Positions 1 through 8,414 of a DNA stretch of 9,563 nt are shown piece after piece (positions within the stretch are counted from its first letter, which is position 1; every line of letters begins with the position of its first letter). Location: positions 1 to 9,563 of the forward strand of contig JANYHY010000504.1 of NCBI GenBank assembly GCA_025362165.1. Direction: 5' to 3'. Both the position numbers and the translations under genes were made by a program. The DNA comes from Myxococcales bacterium (GTDB lineage: Bacteria > Myxococcota_A > Polyangia > Polyangiales > Polyangiaceae). Under the pieces are notes generated by a model. It had not been told where the DNA came from and ran no database searches. It was given only the letters and a program-made list of their open reading frames with translations.

Positions 1-665
1 GCGCCAAGACTGGCGAGTTCGTGCGCGCGGAAGAGGACCTCATGAAGTTCCTCGCAGACGACGGTGGGGCGCCGCCGAACGAGGTGCAAGGCGCGCGAGA
101 GACGCTCGCGCAAGTACGCGCACACCTCGGCACGTTCAAGCTGCTCGTCGATCCTCCTGGAGCGCACGCGAAGCTCGACGGCACGACCAGCGTCGCGCTC
201 GCGCCAGGCGAGGTGACGCGCGTGCGAACGACGATCGGATCGCACTCGCTCCACGTCGAGGCCGACGGCTACAGCGGTCGTGAGCTCACGTTCGACGTGT
301 TCGCGACCGAAGAGCGCGCCGTCGAAGTGCGCTTGCTGCCCACGCTCGTCGTTCACGCGAGCCAGCCCAACCCGCGCCGCGTCGCGGGATGGATCACGAT
401 CGGCGTCGGGGGAGCGATCGCGGCATTAGGCATTTTCTCGGGGGTCTATGCGATCGAGCAGGCCGACGCCTACAACACGCGCGGCACCGGCGACTTCCAG
501 AGCGACTCCGTGCGCGTCGCAGGCAAGACGTTCCGCACGTTAGCTGACGTGTCATTCATCACCGCTGCGGTGTGCGCAGGCGTCGGCGCCGTGCTCGTGC
601 TCACCTCTCCAAAGACGACGCTCACCGCGAGCACGTCGGGTGTGTGGCTCACGCGATTGTTCTGA
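1..665 (+). CDS. PEGA-domain membrane protein, 5' end outside window
   Basis: The reading frame is open from the window edge (first full codon at position 3), so the N-terminus is missing; the GTG at 21 is probably internal. The visible part starts with a helical stretch, continues into a PEGA-like module (GTFKLLVDPPGAHAKLDG, then a GSHSLHVEADGYSG segment), and ends with two hydrophobic segments (around WITIGVGGAIAALGIFSGVY and ITAAVCAGVGAVLVLT). PEGA modules are small beta domains found in surface or envelope proteins; in myxobacteria they often follow tetratricopeptide repeats and precede a membrane anchor. That layout fits, but any TPR part lies outside the window. Two membrane passes suggest an inner-membrane or envelope structural role; no catalytic motif is seen. 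Its TGA abuts the stop of the opposing lipoprotein gene as TGATCA. Confidence 0.75.
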   Translation, partial: AKTGEFVRAEEDLMKFLADDGGAPPNEVQGARETLAQVRAHLGTFKLLVDPPGAHAKLDGTTSVALAPGEVTRVRTTIGSHSLHVEADGYSGRELTFDVFATEERAVEVRLLPTLVVHASQPNPRRVAGWITIGVGGAIAALGIFSGVYAIEQADAYNTRGTGDFQSDSVRVAGKTFRTLADVSFITAAVCAGVGAVLVLTSPKTTLTASTSGVWLTRLF

Positions 666-1421
666 TCACGGCCAGTGCGTGGTGGACTTGGGAGGTGGAG
701 TCGGAGGTGGAGTCGGGATCGCGAGCGTACTGGTTGATGTGTAGCCTGGCGGGATCTCGAAGAGCGAATCTGGCTCGGACTTCTTGTCGATGCGTGTGGC
801 TTCCATCTTGTTGATGAGCGCGCCCGACGGGTCGAATGTCTCGGCGCGCAGCGGAAACCCGGACGTGCCGAGCGCGTCCATCCACGTGCCGCCTCCGAGA
901 TCCTTCAGCGGGCTGGAGGCCAAGCCAAGGAACGAGAGTCCGGAGCTCACGCACACGAGAGTCCGCACATGCGAGACGGCGTCCACCACTTGCCACTCAT
1001 CGCACGAGTACCCCGCGACCGTATCAGTCTTGCCCGTCTTGGCCGCGGTGGGCTTGGTCGCAGGCGTTGGCGTCGTTGTCGTCGTCGGCATCGGCATCTC
1101 CATGTAGGTCTTGGCCGATGGCGTGAGCCACCACATCTTCTTCTTGCCGCCATCGATCAAGAACACGAAGTTCAGCGACGGCATGGCCGGAAGCTCGATG
1201 CGGAGCTTGTCCTTCTTGATGGTGAACAACATCTTGGTGGTCGACGACGCCGAGAACGAGCCTGCCGACACCATTTCGATCTCGCCCTCGAAGCCGACCA
1301 AGCCAGCCAGCGCTTTGATGAGCCCGCCTCCGCCCGCGCCGCCGTCGGACGGGCCCGACTTGCCGAGCTTGCAGGATGCACACATCGCGACGACCGCGAT
1401 CAGGACGCCAACCGTTCTCAC
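666..1421 (-). CDS. DUF4412-like lipoprotein
   Basis: A 251-residue protein starting at a GTG (1421) that places a classic short signal peptide first: MRTVGVLIAVVAMCAS followed by Cys17, a plausible lipoprotein attachment site, although Cys at -3 is unusual for a lipobox. A Gly-rich linker follows (about 26-33), then a beta-rich body (about 44-225) containing MLFTIKKDKLRIELP and FVFLIDGGKKKMWWLTP, which resembles DUF4412, a LolA-like periplasmic or outer-membrane fold of unknown function. Two cysteines (Cys140, Cys157) could form a disulfide. A Thr/Pro-rich insert (112-126) and a Pro-rich tail are low complexity. An ATG at 1472 would extend the protein by 17 polar residues in front of the signal peptide and overlap the divergent kinase gene, so GTG is preferred. 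Probable location: periplasm or outer membrane. The DUF4412 call is made by eye. Confidence 0.75.
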   Translation of the reverse strand: MRTVGVLIAVVAMCASCKLGKSGPSDGGAGGGGLIKALAGLVGFEGEIEMVSAGSFSASSTTKMLFTIKKDKLRIELPAMPSLNFVFLIDGGKKKMWWLTPSAKTYMEMPMPTTTTTPTPATKPTAAKTGKTDTVAGYSCDEWQVVDAVSHVRTLVCVSSGLSFLGLASSPLKDLGGGTWMDALGTSGFPLRAETFDPSGALINKMEATRIDKKSEPDSLFEIPPGYTSTSTLAIPTPPPTPPPKSTTHWP

Positions 1422-1447
1422 GGCTCTATTGCTAGCATGCTCGCGCG
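1422..1447. promoter_or_regulatory. Divergent promoter region, lipoprotein and kinase genes
   Basis: Only 26 bases separate the two divergent starts. On the plus strand TAGCAT (1433-1438) preceded by TGC fits an extended -10 element; initiation about 7 bases on would give a nearly leaderless kinase transcript, in keeping with the absence of a Shine-Dalgarno sequence before the ATG at 1448. The same bases contain overlapping palindromes (GCTAGC, GCATGC). The minus-strand promoter must overlap the same stretch, but its -10 is less clear. No convincing -35 is seen for either direction. Confidence 0.4.
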
Positions 1448-2812
1448 ATGGCCGACGCTGAGCGCCCGACATTCTCGCTGCCGCCGCCCGCTGCGCTCCG
1501 CGAAGAGGCGCAGCGCGTGGGTGAACGCGGCAAGCGCAAAGGCCGTCCGAGGCGCCGCTTCATGGCCGAGCGCGAACATGCGCTGTCGAGGACGCTCGTC
1601 CCCATCGCGGGCGTGGTGGCCGCGGCTTCAACTGGTGTGGCGTTGCTCGACGTGGGCACGTCATCGTTTCCGCCGTCTGCAACAGCCGTAGCGATCGAGG
1701 TCGTGCTCGCCGTCGGCTTGGCAATCGTCGCTGCGTTCGCACACGTGCTCCGCGCAAATTTCAAAGCGCTCGTCACGCTCGCGATCGCCGGCGGCGTCAT
1801 CGCCACGTTCGGTTGGGGTGCCGCTTGTCATGAGACCGGCGGGTCTGCGAGCCCGTTCTTGTTGCTCGCGCCGCTCTTCGCGGCCGCGTTCACGCATGTC
1901 GTGCCGATCCCGCCGCGCGCTGCGATCGCGATCGGCGCCTGCGGTGTCGTCTCGATCGCGATCGCGGGTCCGCTGTCCCCGCCGTACGCGTACCTGCTCG
2001 CGTCAGTCGCCGCGATCACGGGAGTCGTCGTCGCGCGAGGGCGCCAGACGCAGGCCGTCCATTCCTTCTTGCGCACGGAGCGCTTGAGCGCCGCGCTCGC
2101 GCGAATGCAGCGCGTGCACGAGCAGCTCGTCGTCGTCGAGAAGCTCGAGGCGTTGCGTGTGCTCGTCGGAGGGATGGCGCACGAGCTTAACAACGCGCTC
2201 ACGGTCAGCCAAGCTTCCAACCAGCAAGCGATCAAGGATCTCGATCGCAACGTGGAGCTCGCGAAGGGTGCGATCCTTCGCAGCGATGGTGGACTCGCCC
2301 GCATCAAGCGCACAGTCGATCGCCTGCGTCGCTTCGCGATGGCCGCAGAGGGGACGCTCGAGCCTGCAGATGTCGCGGCGATGCTCGATTTCGCGCTCGA
2401 GAGCGCGATCGGCCGCGCGCGCAGCGGAGTCGTCGTGGAGCGCATCTACGACCCCAATGTCGGCGCGATCGAGTGTCACGTGTCCGCCCTCGCCGAGGCG
2501 CTCTTCCAGATCGCGCGCAACGCGATCGAGGCGATGCCCGGAGGCGGAACGATCGAAGCTGCCGTGCGACGCGACGGCGACGTGGTGGTCCTCTCCGTCT
2601 CGGATCAAGGCCGCGGGATTCCCGCCGACCAGCTCGCCAAGGTGTTCGATCCGTTCTACACGCGCGCGCCAGGCAAGAGCGCGCAGAAGAGCGGGCTCGG
2701 CTTGTCGGCGGTGTATGGCTTGGTGACCGCGCTCGGCGGCAAGGTCCAGATCGACAGTGAGGTCGGCAAGGGGACCGTGGTGTCGATTTCGATGCCCGCG
2801 AAGAGGCGGTAG
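1448..2812 (+). CDS. Membrane sensor histidine kinase (HisKA/HATPase)
   Basis: A 454-residue kinase. An Arg/Lys-rich cytoplasmic leader (1-48) is followed by about six hydrophobic segments between 50 and 197, which form a membrane sensor domain of no recognised family. A helical linker (200-240) leads to the H-box GGMAHELNNALT with phospho-accepting His245; HELNN also carries the ExxN phosphatase signature of NtrB-like kinases. The ATP-binding domain has an N-box (ARNAIEAMP, Asn358), G1 (DQGRGIP, 386-392), F-box (DPFYT, 401-405) and G2 (SGLGLS, 415-420), so it should be catalytically complete. No receiver domain is fused and no response-regulator gene lies in the window, making it an orphan kinase whose partner is elsewhere. 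The start overlaps no neighbour and lacks a Shine-Dalgarno sequence, with a -10-like TAGCAT just upstream. Confidence 0.93.
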   Translation: MADAERPTFSLPPPAALREEAQRVGERGKRKGRPRRRFMAEREHALSRTLVPIAGVVAAASTGVALLDVGTSSFPPSATAVAIEVVLAVGLAIVAAFAHVLRANFKALVTLAIAGGVIATFGWGAACHETGGSASPFLLLAPLFAAAFTHVVPIPPRAAIAIGACGVVSIAIAGPLSPPYAYLLASVAAITGVVVARGRQTQAVHSFLRTERLSAALARMQRVHEQLVVVEKLEALRVLVGGMAHELNNALTVSQASNQQAIKDLDRNVELAKGAILRSDGGLARIKRTVDRLRRFAMAAEGTLEPADVAAMLDFALESAIGRARSGVVVERIYDPNVGAIECHVSALAEALFQIARNAIEAMPGGGTIEAAVRRDGDVVVLSVSDQGRGIPADQLAKVFDPFYTRAPGKSAQKSGLGLSAVYGLVTALGGKVQIDSEVGKGTVVSISMPAKRR

Positions 2813-2865
2813 CGAGTCTCGTTCGGGATGCGATTCGTGCGCGACAAGGACACGGTGTTCTGAGT

Positions 2866-2877
2866 TACCATGCTCGC
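2866..2877 (+). promoter_or_regulatory. Candidate -10 element before DUF697 operon
   Basis: TACCATGCTCGC directly precedes the ATG at 2878. TACCAT matches the TAnnnT pattern of a -10 box and would initiate near the ATG, giving a leaderless mRNA; no Shine-Dalgarno sequence is present. GCGACA (2841-2846) could be a poor -35 at a long 19-base spacing. The 12 bases match TAGCATGCTCGC before the kinase gene at 11 of 12 positions. Confidence 0.4.
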
Positions 2878-3312
2878 ATGGATCAGAAGACACGTCGGCT
2901 GACGAACCGTTGCGCGGGCGTCGCCGCAGTCGCGAGCTTCCTCGCGCAGCCCATCCCCGCGGCGGACGAGATCATCGTCGTCCCCATCCACTATTTCCTC
3001 GTCACGCGCATGGCCAAGGCGCGCGGAGTGAAGAAGCGCGATCTCCCGTGGAAGTCGATCAAGAAGATCATCTGGTACGGAGCCGGCGCCCGCCTGGTGT
3101 TCAACTTCTCGCTCGGCCTCATCCCCGTGGTCGGCGCGTTCTCCAACTCGGTCACCGCCATCGCGTTGACGGAGTACCTCGCGCAGTGGCTCGACGCGTT
3201 CTTGGAGAACCCCGACCAGCCGCCTGTGGAGGTGACCATGGCGGGGCTCAAGCAGATCTTCCAGAACGCAGTGAAGAAGAAGCAACCGGAACCGGAGGCG
3301 ACCGCATCATGA
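2878..3312 (+). CDS. DUF697-like small membrane protein
   Basis: A 144-residue protein that resembles a stand-alone DUF697 domain, the membrane-associated module usually found C-terminal to GTPases (YcjF-type). Two hairpin-like hydrophobic halves are visible: residues 12-50, with the Pro-Ile-Pro turn followed by AADEIIVVPIHYFLVTRMAKARG, and residues 64-108, with LIPVVGAFSNSVTAIALTEY. Each half has a Pro-containing turn between helices, typical of this family. The C-terminus is a charged Lys/Glu tail. No catalytic motif is present. Its TGA overlaps the ATG of the EcsC-TerB gene (ATGA), implying translational coupling. The GTPase-like protein two genes downstream carries a second domain of the same layout, so the two may assemble together. 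Family assignment is by eye; exact function unknown. Confidence 0.78.
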   Translation: MDQKTRRLTNRCAGVAAVASFLAQPIPAADEIIVVPIHYFLVTRMAKARGVKKRDLPWKSIKKIIWYGAGARLVFNFSLGLIPVVGAFSNSVTAIALTEYLAQWLDAFLENPDQPPVEVTMAGLKQIFQNAVKKKQPEPEATAS

Positions 3313-4466
3313 GCATGAGCACCGACGAGAAGGTCGTTCGCAACGACGCCGACATGAACCAGCTCCGCGAAGAGGCGCGCCGCGAGGGCTACGACAACTT
3401 CAAGGAGGGCGGCTGGTTCCAGCGCGTCGTCACCAAGCACATCAAAAAGCACGCCGCAGAGATCAACGCCGCGCACTGGGAGCACCTATATCCCGGTCTG
3501 GACGCAGAGGAGCGTGCGTCGCGCGTGATCAGCAAAGCGATCATGAAGGCGTCGACCGCGGGCGCGATGGCGTCGATCGGCGCGAGCACGGGAGAGCTGT
3601 TGAGCTTGTTCACCGAAGGCCTCGCGGCGCCGGTCGGTTTGCCCGCCGCAATATCGTCGATGGTCGCGGAGGCCACCTACACGGCGAAGCTGCAGATCGA
3701 TCTCGCATGCGATTTGGCCTCGATCTACGGCGTGCCGTTCGATCCCGACGATTTTGGGGAGGTGGCGACTTTGTTCGGCCTCGCGCTCGAAGTGGACGTG
3801 AAGAAGAAGAAAGAAGAAGAGGAGTCCAAGGAGGAGAAGGAGGCGAAGAAGGGCGTCACCGCGAGCCTCATCGAGCTCGAGGACGGCGAGTTCGCCAAGC
3901 GCATCGGGCGTAAGCTCCTCGAAGAGTCCGTGATGCGCAACATCATCCCAGTGTTCGGGATCGCGATCAGCGCGAGATGGAATTGGGTCGCGACCAAGAA
4001 GTTCGCCGCTGCCGCGCGCAAGTACGCTCGCTATCGCCGGGCGCTCCGAAAGGGCTGCGGCGCGCTCCACCTTGCGCACGTCGAAGATCCGGCGCTCCTC
4101 TTGGAGGGCGCGTGGCTGCTGGCGACCATCGACGGCGACGCCGGTCATGAGGAGCTCCTCGCGATGGCGATCATCTTGGAGGCTCTCCCGATCAACGCCA
4201 GCGACCTCAAGCTGGACGGTCATTGGGACGACGAAGAGGATTGGTTCGAGCGACTCAAGAAGGCGCCACCCGCCCTGTACGATCGACTGCTCGACGTGCT
4301 CTATCTCATCGCGGCGACGGATCGAGAGCTCGCCGCCTCCGAGAAGCGCTTCTTGCGACGCTTGGGCAAGGCGATAGGACGAGAGATCGACTGGCATCGC
4401 GTCGAGGGGATTTGCAAGCACCTCGCCGAAGGTGATGATCTACCCAGCGGCTTCTTGAGCTCGTGA
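3309..4466 (+). CDS. EcsC-TerB fusion protein
   Basis: A 385-residue protein with two recognisable parts. Residues about 40-245 resemble EcsC: a Gly/Ala-rich helical core (73-122), AKLQIDLACDLASIYGVPFD (126-145) and IIPVFGIAISARWNWVATKKF (212-232), the last matching the family's Pro-Val-x-Gly ... Asn signature. A highly charged Lys/Glu run (164-181) interrupts this domain. Residues about 262-372 resemble TerB, the tellurite-resistance helical bundle, with the duplicated acidic motif IDGDAGHEEL (274-283) and ATDRELAASEKRFL (336-349); in TerB these acidic residues bind metal. The ATG at 3309 overlaps the preceding stop and has GGAGG ten bases upstream. The end overlaps the next gene as GTGA. 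Likely role (inference): a membrane-associated stress or metal-sensing adaptor working with the neighbouring DUF697 and GTPase-like proteins. Confidence 0.82.
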   Translation: MSMSTDEKVVRNDADMNQLREEARREGYDNFKEGGWFQRVVTKHIKKHAAEINAAHWEHLYPGLDAEERASRVISKAIMKASTAGAMASIGASTGELLSLFTEGLAAPVGLPAAISSMVAEATYTAKLQIDLACDLASIYGVPFDPDDFGEVATLFGLALEVDVKKKKEEEESKEEKEAKKGVTASLIELEDGEFAKRIGRKLLEESVMRNIIPVFGIAISARWNWVATKKFAAAARKYARYRRALRKGCGALHLAHVEDPALLLEGAWLLATIDGDAGHEELLAMAIILEALPINASDLKLDGHWDDEEDWFERLKKAPPALYDRLLDVLYLIAATDRELAASEKRFLRRLGKAIGREIDWHRVEGICKHLAEGDDLPSGFLSS

Positions 4467-5407
4467 CGAAAAAGCCTGGGCTCGAAGAGCTCGTCGCAGC
4501 GCCGGTCTTCACGGTGCGACTCGTAGGCGCCGACGGAGTTGGGAAGACCGCGCTCGCGACGGCGTTGATGGAGATGCCCGTGGCGACGGACGCAGAGCTT
4601 GCGCGCCTCGCGTTCGTCGAAGCTGATGTGCCGTGCGACGCGTTCATCTTTGTCGCGCGGGGATTGCCGACCGAAGAGGACGACAAGACCCTCGCGGACC
4701 TGAAGACCAAAGGCCTGACGCTGTTCGTCGCGGCGCACGCGCGCGATCTCTCCAAAGACAAAGACGACGCCGTCGACGAGGCGTGGACCAAGCACCACGA
4801 GATGGTGTTCCTCACGTCGACACCAGAGGCGAAGACCTCGCGCGGCGTGGACGAGCTTCGAGCGGCGCTGCTCACGGCGGCGCTCGAGTTCGCGAACGTC
4901 CCGGTCGATCGCGCGCGTCAGGCGAAGCGTCCGTTCGCGCTCTCGATCATCGCGGGCGCGGCGCTCATCACCGCAGCGGAGGGGCTTCTACCCGGAGCGG
5001 CGGCGTTCGTCATCGCGACACAAGCGGGTGCGATCTCGAGCCTGTATTACCTCTACACGGGCAAGTGGATGGCGCGCACACAAGCCTTCGCGCTCTTGCC
5101 AGCGTTCGCCGCTGAAGCCGCGGGAGGCAGCATATTTTTGCTGGTGAAGAGCTTCTTGCCGCCGACTGGAGTGCTCGACGTGCTCGCCGCAGGTGTGGCC
5201 GCGTCGATGACGATCTCCGTGCTCGGCACCATCACGTGGGCGCTCGATCAAGGGTTCTCGCTCGAAGAGAAAGAGCAGCTGCAGGCGGCGTTCAAGAAGA
5301 TGCAAGCGCGCAGCAAGGCGGAGCGAAAAGCCGTCGCCGCGAACCGCAAGCGCTGGAACGAGAAGGCCTACTGGATGGAAGTCGCGCGCAAGATCATTTT
5401 CCCTTAG
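4463..5407 (+). CDS. Reduced P-loop GTPase-like domain fused to DUF697-like membrane domain
   Basis: A 314-residue protein starting at GTG within the GTGA overlap with the EcsC-TerB gene. The N-terminal half has a clear Walker A/G1 motif, GADGVGKT (22-29), then a beta strand DAFIFVARG (59-67), LTLFVAAHARD (85-95) and VFLTSTP (115-121), which line up with the core strands of a Ras-like GTPase. The domain is shortened: only about 30 residues lie between G1 and the DAFIFVARG strand, no DxxG (G3) motif is seen, and the G4 NKxD position reads HARD. The C-terminal half (156-262) has four hydrophobic helices with Leu-Pro turns (EGLLPGAAAFVIATQ and KSFLPPTGVLDVLAAG), the same layout as the DUF697-like gene upstream, followed by a charged amphipathic tail. 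Nucleotide binding is plausible; hydrolysis is uncertain. Probably peripheral or integral at the inner membrane. Confidence 0.82.
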   Translation: MTKKPGLEELVAAPVFTVRLVGADGVGKTALATALMEMPVATDAELARLAFVEADVPCDAFIFVARGLPTEEDDKTLADLKTKGLTLFVAAHARDLSKDKDDAVDEAWTKHHEMVFLTSTPEAKTSRGVDELRAALLTAALEFANVPVDRARQAKRPFALSIIAGAALITAAEGLLPGAAAFVIATQAGAISSLYYLYTGKWMARTQAFALLPAFAAEAAGGSIFLLVKSFLPPTGVLDVLAAGVAASMTISVLGTITWALDQGFSLEEKEQLQAAFKKMQARSKAERKAVAANRKRWNEKAYWMEVARKIIFP

Positions 5408-5420
5408 AGGCTCGCGTCGC

Positions 5421-5435
5421 TAGACTCAAAGGGTC
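5421..5435 (+). promoter_or_regulatory. Possible -10 element before nucleotidyltransferase gene
   Basis: TAGACT (5421-5426) lies nine bases before the TTG start at 5436 in the 28-base gap after the GTPase-like gene. It fits TAnnnT but has no clear -35, and the gap is short enough for read-through from the upstream operon. AAAGGG (5428-5433) is too close to the TTG to be a good Shine-Dalgarno sequence. Confidence 0.25.
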
Positions 5436-5885
5436 TTGAACCTCTTCGACGAGCTCGTGCAGCTCTGCGCTGCGCTCGACCGCGCCAACGTGGACTACGC
5501 GCTCGCGGGTGGCCTCGCGGTCGCCGTATGGGGAGTGCCTCGCGCGACCAAAGACATCGATCTGCTGGTCGAACCGAGTCGTGTGGACGCGGCCAAGGCG
5601 GCGGCTCTCGCGCTCGGCTTCAACTTGGCCGCAGGGCCGATCAGGTTTCGTGACGGCATGTCGATCGAGCGCGTGAGCCGCGTGCGTGACGGAGCGTTGC
5701 TCACGATCGACTTCATGCTCGTGGACGAGAACCTCTCGGCCGCGTGGAGCTCGCGCAAGCGGCTCCCTGCGTTCGGATCGTCGCTCTCGGTCGTGTCGCG
5801 CGACGCGCTCATCTCGATGAAGCTCGCTGCGGCGCGACCACAAGATCTCGCGGACGTGGAGAAGCTGAGGGAGGTCGACCGATGA
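5436..5885 (+). CDS. Nucleotidyltransferase-fold protein (AbiEii/MNT-like)
   Basis: A 149-residue protein with the nucleotidyltransferase signature: ALAGGLAVAVWGVPRATKDI with Gly25-Gly26, followed by DID (Asp40, Asp42), a third acidic strand LLTIDFML (Asp92) and a C-terminal LISMKLAAARPQDLADVEKL with Lys129 and Asp140. This set of residues is that of active members of the AbiEii/DUF6036-type group, which transfer nucleotides to RNA or protein targets; several are toxins or antitoxins in phage-defence and toxin-antitoxin modules. The start is TTG, the only usual start after an in-frame stop at 5421. The gene overlaps the next, small gene by four bases (ATGA). AbiEi, the usual partner of AbiEii, is absent. 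Substrate and toxicity are unknown. Confidence 0.82.
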   Translation: MNLFDELVQLCAALDRANVDYALAGGLAVAVWGVPRATKDIDLLVEPSRVDAAKAAALALGFNLAAGPIRFRDGMSIERVSRVRDGALLTIDFMLVDENLSAAWSSRKRLPAFGSSLSVVSRDALISMKLAAARPQDLADVEKLREVDR

Positions 5886-6079
5886 TTGACATGTCTCCTT
5901 CCGCGATCGAAGACCGGCTCAAGCGAGCGAGCGCGCTGAGCGATCTCGACCCAGAGACGCGAATGTACGGCAAGCTCGACATGTCGAGCGCGGGCATCAC
6001 GGCGCGCCTGCGCGAAGCGAGCGATCTCTACGAAGCGTGTCTCAAGCTCGCAACGATCGGCGCACGCGCGCGCGAGTGA
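5882..6079 (+). CDS. Small helical protein with duplicated motif, partner of the nucleotidyltransferase
   Basis: A 65-residue protein starting at the ATG in the ATGA overlap with the nucleotidyltransferase gene, with a good Shine-Dalgarno sequence (AGGGAGG, 5868-5874) seven bases upstream. It has an internal duplication: DMSPSAIEDRLKRASALSDL (3-22) and DMSSAGITARLREASDLYEA (33-52) share 9 of 20 residues, each predicted to be an amphipathic helix after a Ser N-cap. No signal peptide, membrane segment or catalytic residue is seen. The coupling suggests a complex with the nucleotidyltransferase, as antitoxin, activity modulator or substrate; this is inference. Its stop codon directly abuts that of the convergent ATPase gene. 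No named family recognised. Confidence 0.75.
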   Translation: MIDMSPSAIEDRLKRASALSDLDPETRMYGKLDMSSAGITARLREASDLYEACLKLATIGARARE

Positions 6080-8389
<2,310 letters not shown>

Positions 8390-8414
8390 TCGAACCGCGA
8401 ACTCGGCGAGTTCG

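Noticed and set aside
2003..2893. Long minus-strand open frame opposite the kinase
   Set aside because: Shadow of the kinase frame, Arg/His/Asp-rich, no motif, while the kinase has every catalytic box.
2757..3308. Reading frame of the EcsC-TerB gene stays open upstream to 2757, allowing a much longer protein
   Set aside because: The upstream part is Arg-rich, out-of-frame translation of the kinase tail and the whole DUF697-like gene, which has a clear fold of its own; the ATGA overlap and GGAGG support 3309.
3800..3853. Purine-rich (AAG/GAA) triplet stretch as a possible slippage or regulatory repeat
   Set aside because: It simply encodes the Lys/Glu-rich insert in the EcsC domain; codons are mixed and there is no exact long repeat.
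3486..4421. Long open frame on the minus strand opposite the EcsC-TerB gene
   Set aside because: Its translation is Arg/His-rich with no fold-like pattern, as expected of the shadow of a GC-rich gene; the plus-strand frame has recognisable domains.
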